From NCBI GenBank assembly GCA_951804985.1, contig OX638133.1, positions 29,046,963 through 29,110,962 of the forward strand: a stretch of 64,000 nucleotides of DNA. The letters run 5' to 3'. The translations under genes and the position numbers were made by a program. Position 1 is the stretch's first letter, and the number at the start of each line of letters is the position of its first letter. The notes below the pieces were generated by a model. The model searched no databases. It worked only from the letters and a program-made list of their open reading frames with translations, and was not told where the DNA came from. Shown here one piece after another: positions 60,038 through 63,007 of this stretch. The DNA is from Dryomyza anilis. Taxonomy: Eukaryota > Arthropoda > Insecta > Diptera > Dryomyzidae.

Positions 60038-63007
60038 CGCAGCAAGGCACCGTCAATATGGCTTTGTCGCAGCTTAAGCCGGGCGGTCAGATCAAGGTGA
60101 CCATGGCGCATCAATCGCAGATACGTCAGCTGCAGCGACAGCAGTTGGCCATTGCACAGCCACGTAAAATCAGCAAAATGACGCAATTGGCAGCAGCTAC
60201 AAATACCGCAGATGGCAACAATCAACAGCAGCAGCAACAGCAGACATCAACGCAGAACATTGGTGGCGCACAGGTTGCATTGCAGCAGACGGGTGGCGGT
60301 AATGTGGTGACGTCCCAAAAGTCTGCGGGCAACGCTTCAGGCGTGCAAACGCAACTCTTGCATATACAAAACACCAAATCGTTGCCGGGCTCCGTGACGG
60401 TGCAACAAGTGCAGCAGGTGATGCGTCAGGGACAGCAGGGTACGTTGTCCGCCACAGGGCTGGTGCTGGGCAAGACGAGCGTCGGACGCATGATACCGGT
60501 GTCGGTGGCGTCACAGCCGAATCAACGACAGAATATGACGGTGAGTTTGCGAATGAGTAGAGTATTTGTAGTTATTACAATTTGTAGGACTCAAATTAAA
60601 ATTACCCAATACAAAAATATTGGCAGGGTAGGCGGTCGAAGCAGTTTCGATCGATTTTTAAAGTTTAATAAAAAAAAAATACAAATTGATCGTAATAAAA
60701 TTTATTTCTTTTATGATGACAACCAGTCACTGAACAATTGTTGTCGCTCGTTTTGAGTGGCAATAGTTTTTATAGGATGTTCGCATCTGCGAGGCATTTG
60801 TCTGAAAAGCATTCAAGTATGAAACGGCCAATTTTAGCTTCAGTATTTTCTAATTTTATTTATTAATTTGTTTTTTATTTATTTTTTACTTACCATAGGC
60901 ACAGACACTCATCAATGCCATACAACAGCATTCGGTTGCGCTGAATCAACGCCAAAATCCAAGTCCTGTGCGTTTGAAGACAACAGTTGGTGGCAATTTG
61001 GTGGCTGTTGTGCAACAGCAGCAACAACAACAGGGTGGTAACAATGCTGGTGGTTCCTCCAGTATATCGGTTACTTCGACGCAAGCAGATGCGCTGACAA
61101 TAACGCAAACCACTGCTGCGGGGCAACAAACGCAACAGCAGGGTAATGCGCCGCAGCAGCGTCAGACAGTAACGGTGAGTTTATAATTTAAATATGTATT
61201 AAAATTAGTACTAAAAAAAAATTTACAAAAATTTGATATTTTCAACTTTACAGTTAAATATCTTGAAAACTAATTGATATATTTGTATTATTTGTTATAT
61301 TCAAATTGGTTTTGACAATTAGCAGAAAAAGTGCATTTTAAGGTTTTTGAAAAACTAATTTTGTAAAGTACGACAATTTATTTTACAAAGTGACTATTAA
61401 AAAAAGGACTTAAAAAAGTTTGAATGCTATGTTCTCTTAAACGTTATGTGAAATAAAAAAAACTGAGTATGCAGTTAAAATCAGCAACCTCGAATTATAT
61501 AGAAATGATTTAAGGAGTAACTATTTTAAAAACTGTGATAAGTTGTACAAATGAAAACTTCATTATTGTGATAGCAATTTAAAACTATTCCAAATACATG
61601 GAAATATATTGAAAACTAATTGCTATACAGTTATTCTTTTTTATATTAAAATTGGTCGTGACTATTTAAATTAAAATTGCATTTAAAGTATTTTAAAGAA
61701 GCACTTTTTAAAAGTGCTATAATTTCTTTTATGGAAAAGGTGACTAAAAAATCATCAACTATTTTGAAATCATTATTCGCAAAAACGTTATGAGATACGA
61801 AAAAAGTGAGAATGCAGTTAAAATCAGCATACTTGAAATATATTGTAATAGTATATAGAGTGCCTATAGGAAAACCATGTTGAGTAATGTAATTTAATAT
61901 TTAAATTTTCTAATAATAGTTTTAAATTTTTTCAAATCTGGAAAATTAATTGTCAAATTTGCATTCTTTTTTATATTAAAATTGCTCTATACCATTTCAA
62001 TTAAAATAGTATTTAAATTATTTTGAAAGTCTTATAAAGTTCAAATTTGTTTATTCTAAAAAGTGACTAAAAAGCGCCAAATTTTTAGAAAGCAATTTTC
62101 TCAAAAACGTCGTGCGTTAGAAAAAAACTGAGTATGCAGTTAAAATCAGCATACTTCAATTATATAGAAATAGTATTTAGAGTGCCCATAGGAAAACCAT
62201 AATATTAAGTAATGTAATTTAATATTTAAATTTTCTAATATTAGTTTTAAATTTTTTGCAAATACATGTAAATATCTGGAAAAGTAATTGTCAAATTTTG
62301 CATTCTTTTTTATATTAAAATTGCTCTTTACTATTTCAATTAAAATAGCATTTATATTATTTTGAAAAAGTATTTTTTAAAGTTCAAATTTTTTTATTCT
62401 AAAAAGTGATTAAAAAAAGCGCCAAATTTTTAGAAAGCAATATTCTCAAAAACGTTATGCGTTAGAAAAAAACTTAGTATGCAATTAAAATCAACACCTT
62501 CGAATTTATATAATTTTTGTAAAATTTAATTTTTCTTTAATGATGACAACCAGTCACTGAGCAATTGTTGTCGCTCGTTTTGAGTGGCAATAATTTTTAT
62601 AGGATGTTCGCATTTGCGAGGCATTTGTCTGAAAAGAAATAGTTATTTTTATTTAGTACATATATTTTTTATTAACATTTTAAAAATTTCACTTAATTTA
62701 TTTGCGTTTTATTCTTTTGCAGTCACAGTCTTTCATCAATGCCATGCAACAACATTCTGCCTATTCGCTCATCAATGCTATACAACAACAGCAGCAACAA
62801 CAACAACAGCAGCAACAGCAACAGGCGGGCAACAATTCAGGCGGCAGCTCAAACGTCTCTGTAACTGCGACACAAGCAGATGCGCTCACAATAACGCAGA
62901 CCACAGCGGCTGGCACCTCGAGCCAACAACAGGCAACAACGCCACAGCAAGTGCGCACTTTGGTCAAAAAGAAAATCATGCAAATACGCAGCGAAAAAGA
63001 TGCGTAA
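12824..63007 (+). CDS. dom: Domino long isoform (DOM-A type), SWR1/p400-family Snf2 ATPase
   Basis: Seventeen coding exons join with matching phases into about 3533 aa (3499 without the cassette exon): 12824-13680, 14951-15341, 15575-15959, 20402-20503, 22780-23688, 23961-24307, 24554-24820, 25216-25799, 28425-28611, 30016-30152, 30254-30440, 44328-46613, 47241-47459, 53292-53327, 57394-60540, 60899-61174 and 62723-63007. Domains: low-complexity N-terminus; HSA near 725-800; Snf2 N lobe with DEMGLGKT (about 1155) and DEAQ (about 1258); a long lobe insertion; C lobe from about 1921 to QDRCHRIGQ (about 2032); SANT-like domain about 2426-2490; Gln-rich tail ending IRSEKDA. The start [11 protein letters not shown] and the tail match Drosophila Domino. 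The known family role is the ATPase of the nuclear TIP60/p400-SWR1 complexes that exchange H2A for H2A.V. Length is similar to or somewhat above fly DOM-A (about 3200 aa). Introns host many snoRNA-like copies. Confidence 0.93.
13681..14950 (+). other. dom intron with T-rich low-complexity tract
   Basis: The first part (13840-14320) is of mixed composition and may be an old transposon remnant, though no ends are seen. From about 14440 to 14870 the plus strand is T-rich (many ATTTTTATT blocks), leading to the acceptor TTACTGACAG. No snoRNA was recognised here. Confidence 0.5.
14951..15341 (+). CDS. dom: dom exon (residues 286-416)
   Basis: It opens [19 protein letters not shown], matching the conserved Domino block, then [13 protein letters not shown], followed by Ala and long Gln tracts. 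The donor is ACG|GTGCGT, phase 0. Confidence 0.9.
15391..15490 (+). ncRNA. C/D snoRNA, U15/snR13 type, copy 1
   Basis: It lies in the intron 15342-15574. The C box is degenerate (ATGAGGA at 15393), D' is within GTCACTGA, the internal hairpin is GTTGC/GCAAC, and the 3' guide GCGAGGCATTTGT precedes D box CTGA (15484). The guide is complementary to the conserved large-subunit rRNA segment CAAATGCCTCG. The weak C box makes activity less sure. Confidence 0.7.
15575..15959 (+). CDS. dom: dom exon (residues 417-544)
   Basis: It encodes a basic patch (SRKRS), Ala/Thr/Ser tracts, then the conserved block [16 protein letters not shown] and [12 protein letters not shown]. The donor is CAAG|GTGAGC, phase 1. 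Confidence 0.9.
15960..20401 (+). other. dom intron (4.4 kb) containing a minisatellite
   Basis: Apart from the 15-bp minisatellite at 18699-19455 this is AT-rich DNA. A CGTTCG-rich patch at 16160-16280 and a CGTCAGCATCGG patch near 16610 differ in composition and may be transposon debris. No snoRNA was recognised. Confidence 0.5.
18699..19455. repeat. 15-bp minisatellite, about 50 copies
   Basis: The unit is GTGTACACTGAAGTA, most uniform at 19025-19260, with TTA, GTGCACTG and TATGCACTG variants at the edges. The unit contains the 10-bp palindrome AGTGTACACT. Because 15 is divisible by 3, both strands stay open and produce spurious VVYTE/LLQCT repeat ORFs. Confidence 0.95.
20402..20503 (+). 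CDS. dom: Candidate dom cassette exon (34 aa)
   Basis: TTATTTAG precedes and CCAG|GTGCTT follows a 102-nt block that is phase 1 on both sides, so inclusion or skipping keeps the frame. It would add a Gly/Pro-rich [16 protein letters not shown] segment ending VPLVPG. Skipping joins QQG directly to GTPLIPC, the arrangement I recall for Drosophila. Confidence 0.6.
20758..20886 (+). ncRNA. H/ACA-like snoRNA, module A' (A1)
   Basis: The 5' hairpin is closed by GCATC/GATGC with TTTC/GAAA above the pocket. H box is AGATTA. The 3' hairpin is TGCAAAGT/ACTCTGCA, with ACA at 20881 three bases from the end. It carries the A' signature ATCGTACATGGATGC, shared with copies 4 and 10. Confidence 0.65.
21116..21243 (+). 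ncRNA. H/ACA-like snoRNA, module A (A2)
   Basis: Hairpin GCATC...GATGC, H box ATAAGA, second hairpin containing TGCAAAGTG and CACGATTA, then AACACAA with ACA at 21238. First member of an A-B-C triplet. Confidence 0.7.
21271..21414 (+). ncRNA. H/ACA-like snoRNA, module B (B2)
   Basis: 5' hairpin closed by ACGTCC/GGACGT, hinge AGATTG (last base off the ANANNA consensus), 3' hairpin AGAGTGTCT/AGACTTACTCT on a CAATA/TATTG base, ACA at 21409 followed by TTT. Confidence 0.6.
21451..21584 (+). ncRNA. H/ACA-like snoRNA, module C (C2)
   Basis: 5' hairpin GCAAGG/CCTTGC, H box ATAGAA, 3' hairpin ACTTTTCC/GGAGAAAAGT, ACA at 21579 followed by GTC. Closes the first A-B-C triplet. Confidence 0.65.
21662..21789 (+). 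ncRNA. H/ACA-like snoRNA, module A (A3)
   Basis: Nearly identical to A2: GCATC/GATGC hairpin, H box ATAAGA, terminal AACACAA with ACA at 21784. Opens the second A-B-C triplet in this intron. Confidence 0.7.
21817..21960 (+). ncRNA. H/ACA-like snoRNA, module B (B3)
   Basis: ACGTTC/GGACGT outer stem, hinge ATATTG, 3' hairpin with AGAGTGTCT, ACA at 21955 followed by TTT. Confidence 0.6.
21987..22120 (+). ncRNA. H/ACA-like snoRNA, module C (C3)
   Basis: GCAAGG/CCTTGC hairpin, H box ATAAAA, 3' hairpin ACTTTTCC/GGAAGAAAAGT, ACA at 22115 followed by ATA. The apical part of the 3' hairpin differs from C2. Confidence 0.6.
22148..22275 (+). ncRNA. H/ACA-like snoRNA, module A' (A4)
   Basis: GCATC/GATGC hairpin with CCA/TGG upper pairs, H box AGAAAA, 3' hairpin CAGC/GCTG with pocket TGCAAAGTA, ACA at 22270. 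A' subtype, last element of the first cluster. Confidence 0.65.
22780..23688 (+). CDS. dom: dom exon with HSA domain (residues 579-881)
   Basis: The conserved GTPLIPC start is followed by a low-complexity linker, then [18 protein letters not shown] and the HSA core ([18 protein letters not shown]). A long Lys/Glu-rich helix continues with [18 protein letters not shown] domains bind actin/Arp4 and organise these complexes. Acceptor CATTAAAG; donor GATG|GTAAAT, phase 1. Confidence 0.92.
23780..23878 (+). ncRNA. C/D snoRNA, U15/snR13 type, copy 2
   Basis: Intron 23689-23960. C box ATGATGT (one mismatch), D' in GTCACTGA, internal stem TTTGATTTC/GAAATCAAA, guide GCGAGGCATTTGT, D box CTGA at 23871. 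Confidence 0.75.
23961..24307 (+). CDS. dom: dom exon (residues 882-997)
   Basis: Acidic segment with the conserved [16 protein letters not shown] block found between HSA and ATPase in Domino, followed by an Asp/Glu-rich stretch. Donor GAG|GTTGGT, phase 0. Confidence 0.9.
24372..24473 (+). ncRNA. C/D snoRNA, U15/snR13 type, copy 3
   Basis: Intron 24308-24553. Perfect C box ATGATGA at 24376, D' in GTCACTGA, internal stem TTGATGTC/GGCATCAA, guide GCGAGGCATTTGT, D box at 24466. Confidence 0.85.
24554..24820 (+). CDS. dom: dom exon (residues 998-1086)
   Basis: Starts [17 protein letters not shown], a conserved block just before the ATPase, then a highly acidic Ser/Asp stretch. Acceptor TTTTAG; donor GAT|GTGAGT, phase 0. 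Confidence 0.9.
25038..25139 (+). ncRNA. C/D snoRNA, U15/snR13 type, copy 4
   Basis: Intron 24821-25215. C box ATGATGA at 25042, internal stem TTGATGTC/GACATCGA, guide GCGAGGCATTTGT, D box at 25132. Very close in sequence to copy 3. Confidence 0.85.
25216..25799 (+). CDS. dom: dom exon: ATPase N lobe, motifs I-II (residues 1087-1281)
   Basis: Contains [13 protein letters not shown], Walker A DEMGLGKT, motif Ia [14 protein letters not shown], and Walker [12 protein letters not shown]. All catalytic residues of a Snf2 N lobe are present. Donor AACG|GTAAGT, phase 2. Confidence 0.95.
26150..26475. repeat. Imperfect repeat of about 24 bp (TTAGTTCTTCAGTACTTTGT)
   Basis: About 13 degenerate copies of TTAGTTCTTCAGTACTTTGT with CATTAG and TTAGTTCATC variants lie upstream of the second H/ACA cluster. 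A similar smaller patch occurs at 27957-28030 after that cluster. Confidence 0.75.
26552..26679 (+). ncRNA. H/ACA-like snoRNA, module A (A5)
   Basis: As A2 but the 5' end reads CTATC instead of GCATC, which weakens the basal stem. H box ATAAGA, ACA at 26674. Confidence 0.55.
26707..26850 (+). ncRNA. H/ACA-like snoRNA, module B (B5)
   Basis: ACGTCC/GGACGT stem, hinge AGATTG, 3' hairpin with AGAGTGTCT, ACA at 26845 followed by TTT. Confidence 0.6.
26891..26975 (+). pseudogene. Decayed H/ACA module C (C5)
   Basis: Fragments of module C survive (GTGTCACG, GGACTAGCGTCGCTT, CTTTGCGAAAGG), but GCAAGG/CCTTGC and the H box are lost. It sits where a C copy is expected after A5-B5. Confidence 0.5.
27052..27181 (+). 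ncRNA. H/ACA-like snoRNA, module A (A6)
   Basis: GCATC/GATGC hairpin, H box ATACAA, ACA within AATACAA at 27176. Confidence 0.65.
27206..27352 (+). ncRNA. H/ACA-like snoRNA, module B (B6)
   Basis: Outer stem GACGT/ACGTC with adjoining CTTT/AAAG, a different pairing from ACGTCC/GGACGT. Hinge AGATTG, 3' hairpin AGAGTGTCT/AGACTAACTCT, ACA at 27347. Confidence 0.6.
27391..27524 (+). ncRNA. H/ACA-like snoRNA, module C (C6)
   Basis: GCAAGG/CCTTGC hairpin, H box ATAGAA, 3' hairpin ACTTTTCC/GGAGAAAAGT, ACA at 27519 followed by CTC. Nearly identical to C2. Confidence 0.65.
27602..27729 (+). ncRNA. H/ACA-like snoRNA, module A (A7)
   Basis: Near-identical to A3: GCATC/GATGC, H box ATAAGA, ACA at 27724. 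Confidence 0.7.
27757..27900 (+). ncRNA. H/ACA-like snoRNA, module B (B7)
   Basis: ATGTCC/GGACGT stem (one G-U pair), canonical H box AGAATA, 3' hairpin AGAGTGTCT, ACA at 27895 followed by TTT. No C module follows. Confidence 0.6.
28425..28611 (+). CDS. dom: dom exon: ATPase motif III (residues 1281-1343)
   Basis: Encodes [19 protein letters not shown] and [15 protein letters not shown], Snf2 motif III and the following conserved segment. Donor AAG|GTCTGT, phase 0. Confidence 0.95.
28698..28829 (+). ncRNA. H/ACA-like snoRNA, module A (A8)
   Basis: GCATC/GATGC hairpin, H box ATACGA, ACA at 28824. The basal part of the 3' side is four bases longer than in A3. Confidence 0.65.
28860..29004 (+). 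ncRNA. H/ACA-like snoRNA, module B (B8)
   Basis: ACGTCC/GGACGT stem, canonical H box AGATTA, 3' hairpin AGAGTGTCT, ACA at 28999 followed by TTT. Confidence 0.65.
29041..29174 (+). ncRNA. H/ACA-like snoRNA, module C (C8)
   Basis: GCAAGG/CCTTGC hairpin, H box ATAAAA, 3' hairpin ACTTTTCC/GGAGAAAAGT, ACA at 29169. Confidence 0.6.
29240..29373 (+). ncRNA. H/ACA-like snoRNA, module A (A9)
   Basis: GCATC/GATGC hairpin, H box ATATAA, ACA within AATACAA at 29368. Confidence 0.65.
29401..29553 (+). ncRNA. H/ACA-like snoRNA, module B (B9), altered
   Basis: ACGTCTTT/AAAGAACGT-type stem, but the 3' hairpin carries a partial internal duplication (CAGAGACTGTCTT twice), which disrupts the usual AGAGTGTCT stem. 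ACA at 29548. May be inactive. Confidence 0.45.
29590..29720 (+). ncRNA. H/ACA-like snoRNA, module C (C9)
   Basis: GCAAGG/CCTTGC hairpin, H box ATAGAA. The 3' hairpin is divergent (ACTATTCA with ATGAAAAGT). ACA at 29715. Confidence 0.5.
29748..29875 (+). ncRNA. H/ACA-like snoRNA, module A' (A10)
   Basis: GCATC/GATGC hairpin with TTTC/GAAA, H box AGAAAA, 3' hairpin closed by GCAAC/GTTGGC with pocket TGCAAAGTG, ACA at 29870. A' subtype ending the third cluster. Confidence 0.65.
30016..30152 (+). CDS. dom: dom exon (residues 1344-1388)
   Basis: [19 protein letters not shown] followed by [19 protein letters not shown], the Snf2 region after the N lobe. Phase 0 in, phase 2 out, donor AA|GTGAGT. 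Confidence 0.95.
30254..30440 (+). CDS. dom: dom exon (residues 1389-1451)
   Basis: [20 protein letters not shown], a Snf2 signature (motif IV region), ending EYDPFV|GTGAGT. The intron before it is only 101 bp, the one after it 13.9 kb. Confidence 0.95.
30501..30602 (+). ncRNA. C/D snoRNA, U15/snR13 type, copy 5
   Basis: Near the 5' end of intron 30441-44327. C box CTGATGA at 30505, internal stem TTAATTC/GAGTTAA, guide GCGAGGCATTTGT, D box at 30595. The spacer reads TTCGCTTATTGCGAGG, one base longer than in the other copies. Terminal TTAA/TTAA pairing. Confidence 0.8.
31161..32115. repeat. Three tandem 323-bp units
   Basis: Units start near 31161, 31484 and 31807. Each holds ACCTCCACTTGAGGT, a TTTATTTATCC AT-rich part and a GC-richer end, GACCACCGATCCTACCGAC. 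Copies 1 and 2 are almost identical; copy 3 is slightly diverged. Confidence 0.9.
31426..31472 (-). repeat. tRNA-like (Pol III A-box) remnant, unit 1
   Basis: On the minus strand, AGTGGCGAAGTCGGTAG fits the tRNA A-box form TGGCNNAGTNGG, and GGTCTCAG follows at anticodon-arm spacing. No good B box is present. Equivalent copies lie at 31749-31795 and 32069-32115. Probably a SINE or tRNA-derived fragment. Confidence 0.35.
34369..35265. repeat. Three tandem 302-bp units
   Basis: GGAGTCC marks the unit starts at 34369, 34671 and 34973. Each unit contains TATGGAATAGCTCC and TTAGCGTGTTCTTTGAGCG. The third unit has a short internal deletion after GAGCGAT. Confidence 0.9.
36276..36560. repeat. Direct duplication of about 155 bp
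   Basis: TCGGACACTATTACTCACGC occurs at 36286 and 36441, with the following 60 bp similar. Copies have drifted. Confidence 0.7.
37290..39092. repeat. Tandem array of about 280-bp units, over six copies
   Basis: CAGCTTTTGGTCAATCCT recurs at 37392, 37671, 37957, 38216, 38503, 38783 and 39068. Shared segments include GTTGACTATTAACTCATA and GTTGTCATCGTCTCGTAAAT. One unit (37957-38216) has a deletion. Confidence 0.92.
39585..39925 (-). pseudogene. hAT-like transposase, first exon only
   Basis: Minus-strand ORF from ATG at 39925. It has an acidic N-terminus and a segment [17 protein letters not shown] ending [12 protein letters not shown], resembling the start of a BED zinc finger (W-x-x-F). It ends at a canonical donor, GGG|GTAAGT. 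The catalytic domain is not in the window, so this is a truncated 5' end of an element. Confidence 0.5.
39926..40242 (-). mobile_element. Terminal and subterminal region of the hAT-like element
   Basis: The minus strand begins CAGAGTTTCAAGTC at 40242, a hAT-type terminus. CGGCTAAGCCGA-like palindromic repeats and CGGCGGTGGCGG follow and are much more GC-rich than the intron. The opposite terminus was not found, so the element appears truncated by the adjacent array. Confidence 0.5.
42200..42375. mobile_element. Short MITE-like inverted-repeat element
   Basis: CTATTATGACTGGAGAAGCG (42200) is mirrored by the reverse complement of CGCTTCGCCAGTCATGATAG (ending 42375). Arms are about 34 bp with a few mismatches; the 108-bp interior has no ORF. 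Confidence 0.6.
42428..42488. repeat. Near-perfect hairpin with 24-bp arms
   Basis: TTGCTAATATCGATAAAGCA pairs with TGTTTTATCGATATTAGCAA across a 12-base loop. It contains TATCGATA, the DRE/BEAF-like core, once in each arm. Could be a MITE remnant or a transcribed hairpin. Confidence 0.6.
44328..46613 (+). CDS. dom: dom exon: lobe insertion and helicase C lobe (residues 1452-2213)
   Basis: Starts HIDLHSLNL, then the conserved [19 protein letters not shown], a Thr/Ala/Ser-rich insertion typical of split INO80/SWR1 ATPases, and PIYGADCR. The C lobe follows from [14 protein letters not shown] through [25 protein letters not shown] and [15 protein letters not shown] to [20 protein letters not shown]. 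Then come [14 protein letters not shown] and an acidic C-terminal segment. Donor CAG|GTAAGC, phase 0. Confidence 0.95.
46665..46797 (+). ncRNA. H/ACA-like snoRNA D1
   Basis: Intron 46614-47240. 5' hairpin GACATTTG/CAAATGCC with inner GTGAAT/ATTCAC, H box AGATTA, 3' hairpin GTCATT/AATGGC, ACA at 46792 followed by AAA. The 3' hairpin is homologous to that of D2. Confidence 0.65.
46825..46971 (+). ncRNA. H/ACA-like snoRNA D2
   Basis: 5' hairpin GGCACTGG/CCGGTGCC with inner GTGCCA/TGTGGC, H box ATATGA, 3' hairpin GTCGTT/AACGGC sharing CAGACATAGTT and GATTATATCACTCAA with D1, ACA at 46966 followed by TGT. Confidence 0.7.
47241..47459 (+). CDS. dom: dom exon 13, DOM-A splice form (residues 2214-2286)
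   Basis: [20 protein letters not shown], nearly identical to Drosophila, then a charged helix ending [10 protein letters not shown]. Donor CAG|GTTAAT at 47460. Without splicing the frame continues as the DOM-B tail. Confidence 0.92.
47460..49646 (+). CDS. dom: DOM-B specific tail (about 728 residues)
   Basis: In-frame continuation of exon 13. It runs through a Lys/Asn/Arg-rich stretch, Ala tracts, basic KKRRK and AKRRR clusters (possible nuclear localisation signals), an acidic block, then [20 protein letters not shown] and a Ser/Thr-rich end MLAANGPS. The acidic run could bind histones by analogy with other chaperones; that is inference. Confidence 0.82.
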   Translation, partial: VNNQAHTQNRTKQLHNSKKTTLNNKNKKLTNNINRNNKRNRKRNATAAAIAANKLRTEAARAAAAAAATARQATNRQNLRLDKNNKGGFKHNNIKLTTNTTTTMTKRNKQSNSAAAAAASISKNGRLVSANARNASKKTTPTKRTTPNKATKTIRKTTRTSLAAATAATTTTTTTSEASEASSDNSDAQLTPPKKNNSRAGAGGNTASRNTSTGVRNQKLLSISKKRRKMLRSHDAKRRRLGSGSPTKRQTVSQSRAPARVLRNSPKKVTNLKEVATSEDEEEEEDDDEENEEEEVEDEPEDYEHYEVQNEDGELEDCEQEDLIGYTEEDDEEVEEEEEEEEATESQPDVLTEDELLEQEMQSEIEADEVEDEEEYVGDNDEAEAYEENEEDAEEAADETLDEDVEETIEDEEEAEDDENLITYHHHDNSNSDNEVLQTKRHNNSRRHYVRHNRRSNAGAATAAYEPADPLATPNCADEHTRNNSNSIDTWDAHNQDTTTTNSTYYNVSEESDSDEHETLAQLNATLKKGAPSISLGKAMPGSTTTTPQNNQIDVNSPRTRSRGSVKINLWTLDVSPVLPGVRPHVTKSAKKEATPSDKSKKLPAAFAAASRVKDDEKLFKKRLDACSTPLRAAHSAATKTTPIALVKTPVQLPRRSVKRLASNASPAALSETQKRSNLLQRWLLTTPKTTTPKTTTALSSSSVVAGSSSEAETSQTTKQMLAANGPS
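49841..49846 (+). terminator. Candidate poly(A) signal for DOM-B
   Basis: AATAAATGTATT lies about 195 bp past the TGA at 49644 and is followed by a GT/T-rich stretch, TTTTTGTAAAA. Confidence 0.5.
51780..52060. repeat. AT-only tandem repeat (TATTTAAAAATATTTTTT)
   Basis: About 14 imperfect 18-22-bp copies of TATTTAAAAATATTTTTT. Each copy is self-complementary, so the tract could extrude as hairpins. Confidence 0.85.
53292..53327 (+). CDS. dom: dom 36-nt micro-exon ([12 protein letters not shown])
   Basis: Between TTGCGCAG and CCG|GTAAGT, twelve codons in phase 0 encode [12 protein letters not shown]. Drosophila DOM-A has VWIS-NT-EQMP at this position. It joins SRKDANNQ to MWCPPTPPQ. Confidence 0.9.
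54181..54610. mobile_element. Non-autonomous hAT element with 8-bp target-site duplication
   Basis: Ends are TAGAGATGTCC and GGACATCCCTA (inverted, one mismatch). The flanks carry the identical 8-mer GATGAAAT at 54173-54180 and 54611-54618. The 430-bp interior holds repeated ATCGATGTTTTC palindromes and no ORF. Eight-base duplications and such ends are diagnostic of hAT elements. Confidence 0.88.
55200..57190. repeat. TTGATTAATCAA-rich degenerate array
   Basis: Dozens of GATTAATCAA/TTGATTAAT blocks, with longer units of about 260-310 bp marked by GATTTATCAAAATCTTTATTACTGA (in parts) near 55690, 56000, 56210, 56460 and 56720. Confidence 0.75.
57394..60540 (+). CDS. dom: dom exon: SANT-like domain and Gln-rich region (residues 2299-3347)
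   Basis: [20 protein letters not shown] and RSRTDAGF match Drosophila DOM-A. The SANT/Myb-like segment spans [20 protein letters not shown] to [17 protein letters not shown], followed by [20 protein letters not shown], then about 850 residues rich in Gln with recognisable Domino islands ([42 protein letters not shown]). Phase 0 both sides; the Met is not a start. Donor ACG|GTGAGT. Confidence 0.95.
60707..60811 (+). ncRNA. C/D snoRNA, U15/snR13 type, copy 6
   Basis: Intron 60541-60898. Terminal CTTTT/AAAAG stem, C box ATGATGA at 60713, D' in GTCACTGA, internal ATTGTTGTC with GGCAATAG, guide GCGAGGCATTTGT, D box at 60802. Spacer reads TTCGCATCTGCGAGG. Confidence 0.85.
60899..61174 (+). CDS. 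dom: dom exon (residues 3348-3439)
   Basis: [20 protein letters not shown] and [20 protein letters not shown] match the Drosophila C-terminal region. A Gln tract and [14 protein letters not shown] follow. The next exon repeats much of this. Phase 0 both sides. Confidence 0.93.
61175..62722 (+). other. dom intron with repeats of about 330 bp and a snoRNA
   Basis: Segments at 61560-61880, 61920-62190 and 62240-62500 are degenerate copies sharing TGCAGTTAAAATCAGCATAC, TTTTTTATATTAAAATTG and GAGTGCC(T/C)ATAGGAAAACC. The U15-type snoRNA copy 7 lies near the 3' end. Confidence 0.75.
62534..62638 (+). ncRNA. C/D snoRNA, U15/snR13 type, copy 7
   Basis: Intron 61175-62722. Terminal TTTCTTT/AAAAGAAA pairing, C box ATGATGA at 62540, guide GCGAGGCATTTGT, D box at 62629. 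Differs from copy 6 at only a few bases. Confidence 0.85.
62723..63007 (+). CDS. dom: dom terminal exon, DOM-A end (residues 3440-3533)
   Basis: [20 protein letters not shown], Gln tract, [14 protein letters not shown], then [18 protein letters not shown] and TAA at 63005. The last block matches the Drosophila DOM-A C-terminus, which ends in IRSEKE. Confidence 0.93.
   Translation, partial: SQSFINAMQQHSAYSLINAIQQQQQQQQQQQQQQAGNNSGGSSNVSVTATQADALTITQTTAAGTSSQQQATTPQQVRTLVKKKIMQIRSEKDA

Noticed and set aside
57394..60756. Independent 1120-aa Gln-rich protein starting MWCPP
   Set aside because: The Met directly follows a splice acceptor and continues EQMP-MWCPP of DOM-A; the last 72 codons past 60540 are intron read-through.
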